From the NCBI GenBank assembly GCA_029204225.1, contig CM055103.1:1691720-1755719 (forward strand): a DNA stretch of 64,000 nucleotides. Reading direction: 5' to 3'. A model generated the notes under the pieces. That model saw only the letters and a program-made list of their open reading frames with translations, ran no database searches and was not told where the DNA came from. The DNA comes from Diphasiastrum complanatum. Its lineage: Eukaryota > Streptophyta > Lycopodiopsida > Lycopodiales > Lycopodiaceae. The translations under genes were made by a program, and so were the position numbers. Shown here in pieces: positions 9,217-20,861 of this stretch. Positions within the stretch are counted from its first letter, which is position 1; each line of letters opens with the position of its first letter.

Positions 9217-12200
9217 ATGGCTACAAATGGAGGCTACATGTTGGAAAGCAATGATAGGCTTACCTCCCTCAACTATTCTACTTGGAAAGTAAGGATGGAG
9301 TCTTTGCTTGAGATGAATGAGTTGATGGATATTGTTGTAGGTGTGGAGGAGAGACCTTTGGCACCTCAAGAACAATTGAGGTATGACAAGAGGGCAAAGA
9401 AAGCCCTTCACATGATCAAGATGAATGTGACAAATGAGCTTATCAAAGAGGTTGGTAAGTGCACATCATCTAGTGAAGCTTGGGAAGCCTTGAAGAAGGT
9501 TTATGAATCCAAGTCTACTTCTAGAGTGTTGACTTTAAGAAGGCAAATCTTTTCTTGTATGCAAAAGAAGAGTGAGAATGGACATGCTTTTGTTTTGAGA
9601 GTTAAAGCATTGAATGATGAGTTAGCATGCATTAATGATGGCATAAATAATGAGGAGCTTGTTCAAGTGATTCTCAATGGCTTGTTGGATGATCATGCTA
9701 ATCTTGTTCAAAGTTATGCTATCCAAAAATGTTTACCAAGTGTTGGAGACTTGCAAGAGGTCTTGTTGGCTGAAGAATTCAGGTTGCAAGCAAGAGTGGG
9801 AGCATCTTCTACATCTCAAGGAGGAGAAGAGGAGGCAATGTTCTCTAAAGGCAAGTTCAAGGGCAAAGGTAAAAGCAATTGGTCTAAAGGGCAAGACCAA
9901 GGTGAGCACTCTACTTTTGGCAAAAAGAAGGATAGATCTAAGCTAAAATGTTTCTATTGTGGAGTCAAAGGGCATTTTGCTAGTGATTGTTTTAAGAAAA
10001 AGAGGGATCAAGGGGAAAAGCAAACCAATCTAACTATTGATGAGGGTGGGGATGAGCTTCTTTCAAATGATGCTTTTGTTATGTCATCTTGCTTGTTGGC
10101 TAATCATGGAGACATTGATCCTTGGTGGATTGATAGTGGAGCCACTTCTCATATGACATATCATAAAGAGTATTTTTCATCTTTAATGGCATTTGATGGT
10201 GATAGGAAGGTAATCTATACCGCAAATGATGGTGAGTGTGCAATCAAGGGGATTGGCACAATTCCTATTTCACTTTCTACAAATAGGAATATAGAATTGA
10301 AAGATGTTTTGCTCATTCCATCCATTACCAAGAACTTACTTAGTGTAAGCCAAATGCTTGACAAAGGATTCAAAGTTGAGTTTGATGGTGATGCTTGCTT
10401 GATCAAAAAGGGGTGTAGTATCATTGCAAAAGGGAAAAGGCAAGGGAAATTGTTCAAGCTTGATGCATGTGTTGTTGCTAACCAAGTTGGATGCATGGCA
10501 AATGAACAAATGTCAATTCAAGAGGTATGGCATAAAAGGATGGGACATCTCAACTACAAGGCCTTGGAGGTAATAGCCAAAAAGGAGGTAGTAAGGGGAC
10601 TTCCCAAGTCTCTTACTTGCTTGAATCATGTTTGTGAAGAATGTGCTTTGTCTAAATCACATAGATTGCCATATACTAGATCTATATCTAGATCTAAGAT
10701 GCCTTTTTCTCTCTTGCATTCGGATATTCATGGTGTTACTACAATTAGCAATGGAGGTGCTAAGATGTATGTAACTTTCATTGATGATTTTAGTAGATTT
10801 TGTTGGGTTTATCTACTAAAGAGCAAGGATGAGGTGTTTGATGTGTTTGTCAAGTTCAAAGTTGCTATTGAGACTCAATTTACAACCAAAATCAAATGCT
10901 TGAGGAGCGACAATGGTGGTGAATACATTTCTAACAAATTCAAAGCCTTTTGCGATGAGCATGGGATCAAGAGGGAGTACACATGTCCAAGAACACCACA
11001 ACAAAATGGAGTGGCCGAGAGGAAGAATAGAACCTTGTGTGAGAGTGCAAAGGCAATGAGATTGAATGCTAATCTTCCTAAACCTTTTTGGAGTGATGCT
11101 TTGTTGTGTGCAAATTTCCTATGCAATAGATGGCCAAGTGTTGTATTGGAAGGAAAAACCCCTTTTGAAGCTTTGTTTGGTACGAAGCCTAATGTCAAGT
11201 TTCTAAGAACTTTTGGATGCATTTGCTACTTCAACATTACTCTTGATGATAGAACTAAGGAGGATCCATCTTCAAGAAAGGGCATTTTTGTTGGTTATAG
11301 TGAAGTAAGCAAAGCATATAGGATTTATGTTCCTTCAATCAAGAAAGTGTTCACAAGTAGGGATGTCATTTTTGATGAAAGTAACATTCCAAAAGTTGTT
11401 TCAAGTGATGATGGTGTTGTTGCAACTAATGTGCTTGATGACAATGGAGTTGATGACACATTGGATGTGGATGTTGAAGAAGCCTCTTCAAGTCAAATTC
11501 CAAGGAGAACTCCAAGGCATAAAGTGAAACCCTCAAGGCTCACTTATGATGGCAAAGGTAAGCAAGTGGTGGATGGATCCAACTATGCTTTCCTAACTTC
11601 TTTTGATGTACCTTCATGTGTAGATGAAGCAAGGCAAAAAGAGGAATGGATCCAAGCAATGGATCTTGAGTTTGAAGCACTTATGAAGAACAACACATGG
11701 AGATTGGTGGAGCTTCCAAAGGGCAAAAGTGCAATTGGATGCAAATGGATCTTCAAGGTAAAGACAAATCAAGATGGATCCATCAACAAGTTGAAGGCAA
11801 GGTTGGTGGCTAAAGGTTATGCTCAAGAGCATGGCATTGACTATGAGGAAACCTTTGCACCCGTGGCAAAGATGGTGAGCATAAGAGTAATCATTTCCCT
11901 TGCAACTCTTTATGGATGGGATCTTTGGCAATTAGACATTTCTAATGCTTTCTTGAATGGTGATCTTGAAGAGGAAGTCTACATGGAGCAACCCGAGAGC
12001 TATGTTTCTCATAGCAAGCCTAATCATGTGTGTTTTCTACAAAAAAGTTTGTATGGTCTTAAGCAAGCACCAAGGAGTTGGTATGCTAGGCTTAACTCTT
12101 TTCTACTTTCTCAAAACTTCACTATGAGTGAGTATGATCATTCACTTTACTTTAGAATTAGTGCTAATGATGTTACAATCCTTCTAATTTATGTGGATGA

Positions 12201-13167
12201 CATTATTTTAAGTGGAGGGAACAAGGAAGATATAGAAGATATCAAGAAAGCACTAAAAAAGGAATTTGAAGTGCATGATCTTGGTCTTTTGAGCTATATC
12301 TTAGGAATAGAAGTAATTAGAACTTCTCAAATCACTTTTATTTCACAAGAGAAGTATGCTATTTCTATTCTCAATAGATTTCATATGGTAGATGCAAATC
12401 CTATTGATACACCTATGGAATCACATGTAAAGCTAACTATAAGAGGTAATGAAAGATCCTTCGAGGACATTACTCTCTATAGGAAGCTAATAGGTTCTCT
12501 TATATATCTAACCATCACAAGACCTGATTTATCTTATTGTGTTGGTAGATTAAGCCAATTCATGCAAGATCCTAGCATAGAACATTGGAAACTAGGAAAG
12601 AGGATCTTGAGATACATCTCGGGAACAAAAGATTTTGGCATTGTTTATAGAGGCTCATCACCTAACTTATTTGGTTTTTCAGATTCAGATTTTGCAGGAG
12701 ACCTTATGGATAGAAAATCCATAAATGCACATGCTATTTTCATAGGTGATGGAGCTATCTCATGGATGTCGAAGAAACAAGCAACTATATCACTTTCTTC
12801 TAGTGAGGCCGAGTACAAAGCTTTGACATCATGCACAAAGGAGATGGTGTGGATCAAGAGGATGATTATGGAGCTTCATTTGCTGGATTTTTCAGAGAGT
12901 CCAATCATCTTTTGTGACAACCTTTCAGCCCAAAGTCTAGCAAGCAATCCGGTTTTCCATGCAAGGAGCAAACATATCGAGGTGGCTTACCATTTTGTGA
13001 GAGAACAAGTGTTGGCAAAAGAGATCAAGCTTGAACATGTCCCATCAAAGGAATGTGTGGCTGATATCTTTACCAAAGCATTGGGAAAGGACTTATTTTT
13101 CAAGCATAGAACAAGTCTTGGTGTACTTTCTAAATCTATGCTAAAACTAGTTGAAGAGGGAGTGTGA
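9217..13167 (+). CDS. gag-pol: Ty1/copia Gag-Pol polyprotein, 1,316 aa
   Basis: Single frame encoding capsid, protease, integrase, reverse transcriptase and RNase H. Domain order is copia (integrase before RT). Gag: residues 1-240, with MATNGGYMLESNDRLTSLNY near the start and a zinc knuckle CFYCGVKGHFASDC at about 245-258. Protease: DSGA at 306-309. Pre-integrase HHCC zinc region: about 438-487. Integrase catalytic D503, D565 and E601 (35 residues between the last two, DD35E). RT: catalytic Asp in QLDISNAFLNG (907) and YVDD (992-995). RNase H: FSDSDFAG (Asp about 1156), SSSEAEY, and CDN. All key residues are present. The ATG at 9,217 is chosen because it starts the conserved Gag N-terminus. 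The frame ends with TGA inside the first bases of the 3' LTR, so the polypurine tract is also coding. Products would act in cytoplasmic virus-like particles, then the nucleus. Confidence 0.97.
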   Translation: MATNGGYMLESNDRLTSLNYSTWKVRMESLLEMNELMDIVVGVEERPLAPQEQLRYDKRAKKALHMIKMNVTNELIKEVGKCTSSSEAWEALKKVYESKSTSRVLTLRRQIFSCMQKKSENGHAFVLRVKALNDELACINDGINNEELVQVILNGLLDDHANLVQSYAIQKCLPSVGDLQEVLLAEEFRLQARVGASSTSQGGEEEAMFSKGKFKGKGKSNWSKGQDQGEHSTFGKKKDRSKLKCFYCGVKGHFASDCFKKKRDQGEKQTNLTIDEGGDELLSNDAFVMSSCLLANHGDIDPWWIDSGATSHMTYHKEYFSSLMAFDGDRKVIYTANDGECAIKGIGTIPISLSTNRNIELKDVLLIPSITKNLLSVSQMLDKGFKVEFDGDACLIKKGCSIIAKGKRQGKLFKLDACVVANQVGCMANEQMSIQEVWHKRMGHLNYKALEVIAKKEVVRGLPKSLTCLNHVCEECALSKSHRLPYTRSISRSKMPFSLLHSDIHGVTTISNGGAKMYVTFIDDFSRFCWVYLLKSKDEVFDVFVKFKVAIETQFTTKIKCLRSDNGGEYISNKFKAFCDEHGIKREYTCPRTPQQNGVAERKNRTLCESAKAMRLNANLPKPFWSDALLCANFLCNRWPSVVLEGKTPFEALFGTKPNVKFLRTFGCICYFNITLDDRTKEDPSSRKGIFVGYSEVSKAYRIYVPSIKKVFTSRDVIFDESNIPKVVSSDDGVVATNVLDDNGVDDTLDVDVEEASSSQIPRRTPRHKVKPSRLTYDGKGKQVVDGSNYAFLTSFDVPSCVDEARQKEEWIQAMDLEFEALMKNNTWRLVELPKGKSAIGCKWIFKVKTNQDGSINKLKARLVAKGYAQEHGIDYEETFAPVAKMVSIRVIISLATLYGWDLWQLDISNAFLNGDLEEEVYMEQPESYVSHSKPNHVCFLQKSLYGLKQAPRSWYARLNSFLLSQNFTMSEYDHSLYFRISANDVTILLIYVDDIILSGGNKEDIEDIKKALKKEFEVHDLGLLSYILGIEVIRTSQITFISQEKYAISILNRFHMVDANPIDTPMESHVKLTIRGNERSFEDITLYRKLIGSLIYLTITRPDLSYCVGRLSQFMQDPSIEHWKLGKRILRYISGTKDFGIVYRGSSPNLFGFSDSDFAGDLMDRKSINAHAIFIGDGAISWMSKKQATISLSSSEAEYKALTSCTKEMVWIKRMIMELHLLDFSESPIIFCDNLSAQSLASNPVFHARSKHIEVAYHFVREQVLAKEIKLEHVPSKECVADIFTKALGKDLFFKHRTSLGVLSKSMLKLVEEGV
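13153..13162 (+). promoter_or_regulatory. Polypurine tract
   Basis: GAAGAGGGAG directly before the 3' LTR, the expected primer for plus-strand DNA synthesis. The minus-strand element at 47,198-53,215 has the same sequence at the equivalent place. Confidence 0.9.
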
Positions 13168-13815
13168 AAAATTGTCAACTAGTAGTATTTTCCTAACTTG
13201 AGATTTTGTAGGCCTATGGCCAAATAAAAGTTAGAGATAGGTTCATACATGTATGTAGAGGCCCAAAGTATGTGTACACTACTTTTGAGGTCACATTAAT
13301 TAGAGGAGGTCGAGTGTGGAGCTCTTCTATTGGCTCATAATTTGGTGCATTTCTATTTGACCAAATTTCTAGGTATATGGGTGAATCCTATTGGACCCCA
13401 ATTTTAGCCTATCATAAGACAAGTGGCCAAGAGGCACTATGGCTGCTATAAATAGCCATCTCCACGAGTATGTACACATCTCATTTTCATTCTATTGAAT
13501 GAATGTTATGCTCTTTGAAGGTCCATCTTCTTCTCTCTCACTTTTTTGTTCATATCTTGCATTCTAGCCACTAGAATTGTGATTTCTTTGTTGCTATGGC
13601 TTCACACGTGTGAAATGCAGGTTGTAGGCTCTGAAGTACGGACAGGGACAGCAAGTTTCTGTTTGTGGAAGCTTATGATCAGATTTTGATGTTTAGTTGA
13701 TGTTTAGTATGCTTAACATCACAATTTCTATCATTTTTTCAATCTAGATGTGCATAACTTCCATGGCCAAGATCTTTATGAAACTTTAGCATCTTTTGGA
13801 TCTGAGTTTTTCACA
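13163..13815 (+). repeat. 3' LTR of young copia element
   Basis: 653 bp, matching 7,955-8,607 with no difference seen, including the TATA box and the bipartite motif (13,601-13,644). It contains the last bases of the polyprotein stop codon. Confidence 0.96.
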
Positions 13816-13820
13816 AGTAC
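13816..13820 (+). repeat. Target-site duplication AGTAC, right
   Basis: Right-hand copy of the 5-bp duplication at 7,950-7,954. Confidence 0.95.
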
Positions 13821-15650
13821 ATCGCGTACCCTCAGCGTGCTGATCCCACCGCACCTGATGACATAGCTGTGCATGAGCTTCTGATAGAAGATGACGACGA
13901 CAATAGTGCACTACTCGGGGCAATACTACAACAAGGCCTAGCAAGCAGCACCACACCGGCCGGGCCAACAGACATCATGATGGCCTACCAGAATTTGGGA
14001 ACCTTACTCCAAAATTTGGTAGCAGCCAAATCAACTTTGTACAGCCACATAGTGGAATTGGAAACCAACAATACTAGGTTGTGAGCGGAGCCACACAACT
14101 CCAGAAAGACCTGTAGGTGGCAATCCAAGCATGAGCGGACAGAAAAGGACTAGGTCCTAAAGCTGAAACATAACGAGAAAATCCTTCAAATATTTATCAA
14201 GGACCTCTTCAAATCAACTATGTATGCCTCTACAAAGGTCCATGAAGTTCAACAACAAGCGCAGTAGCAGATAGCCATGCTCCAGGGCCCAGTTATTGGT
14301 GGTTGAAACTAAAAATCAACGTTTGGGAGTGAAGATCTGCACCCTACAACAACAACAAAGTGTTTGGTTAGCCTAGCCCATCCCCACCAACCGTCCTCTC
14401 AACCAACACGAGATGGACTTTCTAACGCAGTATGTGGATTTATACCGCCAAACGTTGGATGGCCACCAAGATAGTTTCAACAATTGCCGCTGCAACGCAC
14501 TTCAAGAACTCGTGTAAGCAAAGACCGCCCTCAAGGCCTGTCAACATCATATGGCACAACATCCACAACTAGCCCCAGTGGTAATTCCAACACCACCCAT
14601 ATTAGAAGTTGCACAAGCAAGTTCCAGCCACGATCAAGGATCAGACGCAGCGGGGCCTAGCACTCAAGAACAAAGCCTTAATGCCATTCAAGATGCAAGA
14701 AAGAGTCCACGAAGAACAGGGGAGGAACAACAAGCGTCAACTTCCCAGGGCTCTCGATCGATTTTCACCAGCCGTGTATTCCAAATTCTTTTACGTAGCG
14801 GCTGGGAGATATTATTTTTTGCCAAGGATATCCAAAGAAACGAAATTACCTACATTCTAGCATTGGATCCGCAGCTTGCATGGCGACAACGCATGTTTGA
14901 GAAGGATACATCAACCATCAGGGCTTACATGACCAGTCCGCGGCAGCTACGAGTAAACACACATTTCGTCCCCATTCCACGATGACGCAAATGGGAGGAA
15001 TGTGGAACCCCTCTTGACCATGTCACCATTTGCATGCTCAACTGAACAAAGATCTCCACTAAGCATGGGTGGGAAACGGACGTGGATGCCAAAAGGGCTA
15101 TAGTCCAATTTTCAAATAGATATCTCACATGCCCCGATCCAACATTCCGCGTGACAGCTGAATTTACCCATGACTTGGAATTTTTGTTGCGAGTTAGTAC
15201 TCCATGGGATAACTTCGTGCCACCCCCATTTTTTGATCCGAATATGGCCCTAACATCAATGAAAATGGATGACCAACGTCTAGTGGCCCGAGTGTATTAT
15301 AGAGTGGTGATGTTAGGCCACCCATGGCCCCATAAATTTTAGACCAAGATAGCCCAGTTTTGGCTCAAGGGTATCCATTAATTATTTTTTCCAGCCAAAG
15401 ATCAGCATAGCTTGGCGCGCGCACGTCAAATATATGGACGACGTTACTAGCCACTTAATAAAGCGTCGTCGTGAAACCCGAGGCCCGTACTAAACACCAT
15501 AGTGCGGAGGGACCAACACTACTTCAGGTCGGAGGCCATGTTGTGGGTATTCCATGCACATGAATAAAACAAGCCGGAAGTAGAAAATAAGTTGTGAAGG
15601 CCGTGGCATCCTTTGAGCATAAGCCCATAGCCCAATGAGCACTTGTAAAA
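13821..15650 (+). repeat. R1 repeat, copy B, 3' part
   Basis: Continues R1 after the copia insertion. Broken frames include the coiled-coil-like segment (MMAYQNLGTLLQNLVAAKS, about 13,980), a 144-codon frame (14,551-14,985, containing TGEEQQASTSQGSRSI as in copy A), and an 86-codon frame (15,082-15,342, containing DAKRAIVQFSNRYLTC and RLVARVYYRVVMLGHPW). The last part recurs at 35,128-35,540. The protein family is not recognised; no catalytic motif is visible. Stops and frame changes show it is not functional. Confidence 0.6.
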
Positions 15651-16019
15651 CAATGTATTCTAAATAAGTTAGACTTTGGGCCATATAATTAAAATAATGT
15701 TAAAAAGGCCAAAGTTTAAGCTAGCTAAGTTTGCCAAGTTTTGTTAATTCGTCTAAAGTCAAAATGGTGGTAGGTGGGTGTGCTTCTTTGTGCACCATAG
15801 ATTAGAATGTGTTTCTTTTGAAGGGCTAGGATCTCAATCCTACCTTCTTGAAGTAGCCATTAGAAACCAAGGGGCAAGGGCCTCCCCAAAGATAAAAAGG
15901 CACCTCTTGTCCTTCAATTCACATGCTAATAGAGTGCAGGAAACTCTACCATTTTAGAGATCCAAGCATCTTCATGTGCTAATGTTTTCATGCTTTGCTA
16001 TTGTTTATTTTTTATAATT
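15651..16019 (+). other. Promoter-like stretch, possible LTR remnant
   Basis: No coding motif. It contains GATAAAAAGGCACC near 15,892, a plausible TATA region, followed by sequence that ends abruptly at the hAT tail. It may be the end of an LTR belonging to R1, but no partner is visible. Confidence 0.25.
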
Positions 16020-16555
16020 ATTAAGAAGATGAAAATGAAGACAATGAATATGAAGAAGATGAGGAGACTGTAGAAAGCATAGGGGATTCAGTGGCTGAAG
16101 ACATTTGTGAAAATATAATTGTAGGCCTTGGAGAACATCGTAGACTTAGGCCAAAAAACTATCACGGTTGTGGATTTTTTTACAGACGAGTTGTCTAACT
16201 TCCTAGTCGAATGTCAATTTTTGTCTAATGAAGTTCCTATGTTCAAGATTTTTGTTAAGTTATGTCAATATAATCGCTCCTTTAATTTTCTTTCAATTCT
16301 CAAAATTTGTGGACGATGGTTTAAGTAATCGTTTATAGCTAATCTTATATTTTCTTTAATCATTAATGCTAATTGTTACTCTTAACTTCTTCAATTTATT
16401 CTTATATGCATCATAGATTTATGTTTAAAGATATGGACGCCAAGATACAATAATGTCACAATCTCATTAATAAGTAAGACAATTGAAAAATATATAGTAA
16501 TCAAATTCATATAAGAATATGTTGTATTATACATATTTATATAATATGTTACAAA
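16020..16555 (+). pseudogene. hAT transposase tail and 3' flank
   Basis: Matches 55,905-56,260: an acidic C-terminal stretch (EDNEYEEDEETV) followed by DSVAEDICENIIVGLG. The AT-rich region beyond (around 16,420-16,555) matches 30,880-31,030. It is only the end of an hAT-like element; the catalytic part is absent. The acidic tail after the dimerisation domain is typical of plant hAT-derived proteins. Confidence 0.6.
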
Positions 16556-16559
16556 TGCA

Positions 16560-16797
16560 ACCAAATCAATTTCTACTTGTTTCTTAGCTTGCAGGCTATA
16601 CTACAGCTTGTAGTACACATGTGTGACGTCGGATTTGGTGATTCATGAATGCTATTGATTGTTCTTGCCAATCTAGATCAACTTTTTTGTCTCTAGTTTT
16701 TTGATAGATTGTTAAGCGAGCATCCAATCACTCTTGTGGATATTTTGTAGATCCATTTATGGTCCTAAAGTATAGTACTTTCACATGGTATCAGAGC
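16560..16797 (+). repeat. Orphan copia LTR end with primer-binding site
   Basis: Sequence ending ...AGTACTTTCACA at 16,785 is followed by TGGTATCAGAGC (16,786-16,797), the tRNA-Met primer site. The LTR part does not match the 3' LTR at 20,611, so it belongs to a different element whose body is lost. An imperfect CACATGTG box lies near 16,616. From 16,798 to about 17,900 I recognise nothing. Confidence 0.7.
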
Positions 16798-17904
16798 CAA
16801 GTACAAGAGCATAAGCCATTAATCAAAAGCAAATCCATTTTAGGCAAGGTTTGGTCCTAAAAGCTAGTATTGAGAGGGCGAGCTAGAATCTACATTTTGG
16901 TGAGGGCCTGATATCTACTATAATCTTTAAAAGATTTCTGTAATATCAAAATAGTTTATCGTTTCTGACTCTTGAAACGGGTTCGCCATCTATATAATAT
17001 ATTCCTCCTGGAATCTCTAATAGATGTTTCTCCTTGATAACTCTCTTTTCTTCCTACGTCTCCCCCTTTTTAAGAGAAAATGACACGAGTTTCCAAGGGG
17101 CGCATATCATTCGAGATTTGCCCTAGGAGAAGTTTCAAAGAAGAGACCCGAGAAAATTTTTGTAAGTCAAAATAGAGGTGTTGCATCAGTGTAAGTAAAT
17201 ACCAATAATGTTCCAACACAGTGACTAAACCAAAGATCTTCTTTGTTACCAACCTTGAGAATTGACCCGTAAATCAGAAAAGGAGTTTTTGAAGATTTAA
17301 GCAAGAAAAACAATTTAGAAAAAAAAGTCATTAACCATTTATATGACATCGTCCAAGGTCAAAGGGTAATAAAAAATTACCTTCCAAGGAATCACAACAA
17401 ATCGGGCTAATTAAAGTTTTAAGAAATTCACCAATATATATTTTACAAAGAAATAGCTTACCGGGTTTTCGGTTTTGTAAATTTGAGATATCCAAAAAAG
17501 GGGTCATGACCAATATCTCAAATTTTTGACAAAACACTCGTTTTATGACCCCAACAGTATTTGGCATCACTTAGATTTATGGCCTTACTACGGTCAACTG
17601 ATCTAGTTAGTTTCAGATCTTCATTTTCGAATCGCCTACATCCCATACCACAGGTTCTTCCTCCGCGAAGGCCTTCCTCCATGAAGGCCTTCCACTTCCT
17701 GATTAAAGTGTCAATAATTACAATTATATGAAGTTCTCAGGAATTAAAACAATTTTAATTCAAAAATTCTTTCATCCCTTTTCATAATGTCTACAATCAC
17801 TGAAAGGATAAAAGTATCTGTCCTAACATGCCTTGAGTGACAGATTTAGAAATGGTTCTTGTCCTTATATAATACTGTGTTGTTATGCCCCTACTTCAAG
17901 CATA

Positions 17905-20616
17905 ACAAGAAAACAACTTTTTTCGCTCCATTTGAGGTTTGGTCATATCAGTGCTCAAAGCTTGCAAATTCTTAAAAGAGGTAATCTAGTTGTTGGATTG
18001 CCTGATATCTCTTTTGAAGGAAAAATTTGTGAGGGTTGCATTTTGGGAAAACAACATAGAGAGAGAGAGATTTTCCAAAGATGGAGCAAGAAGAGTCAAT
18101 GGCATTCTTGATCTTGTTCATAGTGATCTGTGTGGACCAATACAAACTAGGTCCATTAGTGGTTGTTACTATTTCATCACATTCGTTGATGACTATAGTA
18201 GACATATCTGGATTTATTTCATAAGTAAGAAATTTGATGCTTTTGCCAAGTTTAGAGAGTTCAAGGCTCTAGTTGAAAAACAAGCAGGTTATTATATTAA
18301 GACCCTCAGATCAGATGGTGGTGGTGAGTATTTTTCAACAAAGTTTATAAAATTTTGCAAGGATCAGGGGATCAAGAGACAAACCACTACACCCTATTCA
18401 CCACAACAGAACAGAGTTGCAGAACGAAAAAACAGATCCATTGTGGAGATGACTAGAACAATGCTTAAGAGCAAGGGTTTGCCAAATACTTTTTGGGCAA
18501 AAGCATGCAACATAGCTACTCATATCTTGCATCGGTGTCCTACAAAGTCCGTGGAGGGTAAGACACCTTACGAAGCTTTTACTGGAAAGAAACTTAATGT
18601 TTCTCATTTACGAGTATTTGGTTGTGATGCTTACGCTCATGTACCAGATGAAAAATGAAAGAAGCTGGATGCAAAAGTTGTTAAGTGTATTTTCCTTGGA
18701 TATGATGAAAGAGCCAAGGAATACAGGATGTATGACACAGATGCACAAAAGATCGTGATTTCCAGAGATGCTACTTTTGATGAGATGGCTCAAAATGACC
18801 AAATGAAATTGACAATTGATCCCTTTGATGATAAAGCTAAAGTGCAAGTGAAGGAAGAAGTTGGTGTCGATATGGAAGAGCCAATGGAAAAAGACAGGGT
18901 CAATAATGAGATTCCTAGGAGAGTTCCTAAGTGGTATTTGTCAGTAACAAGTGATGCTAATAAGGGAGATACTCCCGAATCAAGTGAGCAGGGAGAGCTT
19001 AGAAGATCAAGTAAAAATCGAAAACCTCCTGCAAGATTAGAGATGAATCTAGCCCTAATGGGTTCTGTGCTCAAGGCTCAAGAACCAAAAAAATTTTATA
19101 AAGCAAAGGAACACAAGGAGTGGCGTGAAGCTGTGGAAACAGAAAGGGAAGTTATAACGAAAAATAGGACGTGGAACTTGGTTGAGCTACCTGATGGTAA
19201 GACACTTATCACTTGCAAATGGATATACAAGATCAAATATGGATCTGATGGGCAGCTCAACAAGTACAAAGCACAGCTGGTTGCGAGAGGATTTGAGCAG
19301 CAGGAAGGTTTTGATTTTGAGGAAACCTTTGCACCCATAGCTAAGATGGTAACTATACGTTCTATCATTGCTATTTCTATTTTCTATGGTTGGAAGATCC
19401 AGCAAATGGACGTTAAATCTGCTTTTCTTAATGGAGTGTTGGATGAAGAGGTGTACTTAGTACAACCTCAAGGATTTGTTGAGCCAGGGAGAGAGCATCT
19501 CGTTTGTAAGCTCAACAAAGCCATTTATGGATTGAAGCAAGCACCAAGGGCGTAGTAATCTTGCATTGATGAACATTTCATGCGAAGGGGAATGGTAAAG
19601 AGTGATGCTGATCCTAATCTTTACATTCTAAGACAAGACTCAGATATAGTGTTCATTGTGTTGTACGTGGATGATTTGATTATTATAGGAAGTAATGAGA
19701 ACTTAATTGATGAAATAAAATTAGATCTTTCCAATGCTTTTGACATGAGTGATCTAGGATTGATGCACTATTGTCTTGGCATTGAAGTATGGCAAAAGGA
19801 AGACATGGTCTTTCTTACACAAAGCAAATATGCACGAGATTTGTTTTATAAGTTCAATATGCAGGATTGTAAGTCTTTGAGTACACCTATGGATGTCAAC
19901 ATGAAGCTTACTGCATATGATGAATCTGAGAAAGTGGATGCTTATTTGTATAGACAACTGGTGGATAGTTTGATTTATTTGACACACACACGACCTGATA
20001 TTTCTTATGTTGTTGGTGTTGTTAGTTAATTTATGCAAGATCCTAGTCAAGCACATTGGAAGTCTGCTAAACGTATTCTCAGATACATTCGAGGGACATT
20101 GAATTTTGGTTTGAAGTATGATCAGCCTAAAGCGCCAATGTTGGTAGGTTATACAGATGTCGATTGGGCATGTAATATTGATGACAGAAGATCTACCAGT
20201 GGTCATGTATTCAGTTATGGTACAGCGCGACAATTTCATGGAGCAACAGAAAGCAACCTACAATAGTCTTATCATCGACGGAAGCTGAATATCGAGCACT
20301 CAACAATGCTACACAAGAAGCGGTATGGTTACGAAGATTGCTTGTGGATTTAGGTCAACCACAGGTGGATGCGACTACTATATCTTGCGATTATCAAAGT
20401 TGCATTCACCTTGCCAAAAATTCAGTTCTACATGCTCGAACCAAGCACATCAAAATACACTACCATTTTGTTCGAGAGAAAATTATTGATGGAGCCATTT
20501 ATCTTATTTTTTGTAAATCTGAAGATCAAATGTCATTAGGTAGATGTAAATTTGAGAGGTTTCATACTCTATTAGGAATAGAAGAATGTAATTTTATCAT
20601 TGAGGGAGACTATTAG
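17905..20616 (+). pseudogene. pol: Copia pol remnant (integrase, RT, RNase H)
   Basis: Order: pre-integrase zinc region (LHLRFGHIS, then CEGCILGKQHRE) at 17,930-18,065; integrase from HSDLCGP through LRSDGGGEY to QQNRVAERKN; RT with QQMDVKSAFLNG and YVDDL; RNase H with SSTEAEYRAL and a CDYQS box. Gag, protease and the 5' LTR are missing. Damage: a frameshift at a GAGAGAGAGAGA run near 18,057-18,071, a TGA at 18,656 (from CGA), a double stop TAG TAA at 19,553-19,558 in place of Trp-Tyr, a TAA at 20,027, and a frameshift near 20,262. Most stops fit C-to-T change. The sequence differs strongly from the other copia proteins here, so it is a separate lineage. Confidence 0.92.
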
Positions 20617-20860
20617 AAATCAATGATAAACTTCATTGTTACTGTTTACGAGGTACATTAATGTTGATAGCTGTGACTAGCTGTCATTAGCCGTAGGCTA
20701 GTCTATCAGTCTACTCGTAGGTTTTCTCTCTCTATCAGGGGTTCAGGGTTTATTTGTACATTTTACATTCTGTATGTGTAAGTGTGATAGAGTGACAATG
20801 CGTGTTTTTCTTGTGGTGATTGCTTATAGTGAATGCTTGATGTTGCATATCTAATTCTTG
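20611..20860 (+). repeat. 3' LTR of decayed copia element (partial)
   Basis: Follows the purine tract GAGGGAGAC. The start TATTAGAAATCAATG is a one-base change from TGTTAGAA, a common copia LTR start. It ends ...TTCTTGACA, close to CA, directly before the inverted repeat. About 250 bp; the 5' partner is absent. Confidence 0.55.
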
Positions 20861-20861
20861 A

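Larger units (their letters stand above)
7955..13815 (+). mobile_element. Complete young Ty1/copia LTR retrotransposon
   Basis: A 5,861-bp element with 653-bp LTRs that begin TG and end CA and are identical when read base by base, a perfect 5-bp target duplication, a tRNA-Met primer site, a single uninterrupted Gag-Pol frame and a polypurine tract. Nothing needed for autonomous retrotransposition is visibly missing, so it is probably a recent and possibly active insertion. It is nested in the older R1 repeat. Its protein is clearly related to that of the element at 47,198-53,215, with a related but different LTR. Confidence 0.97.

Noticed and set aside
16560-20860. Reading 16,560-16,785 and 20,611-20,860 as the LTR pair of one element
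   Set aside because: The two sequences are not similar, and gag and protease are missing between them; they belong to different elements.
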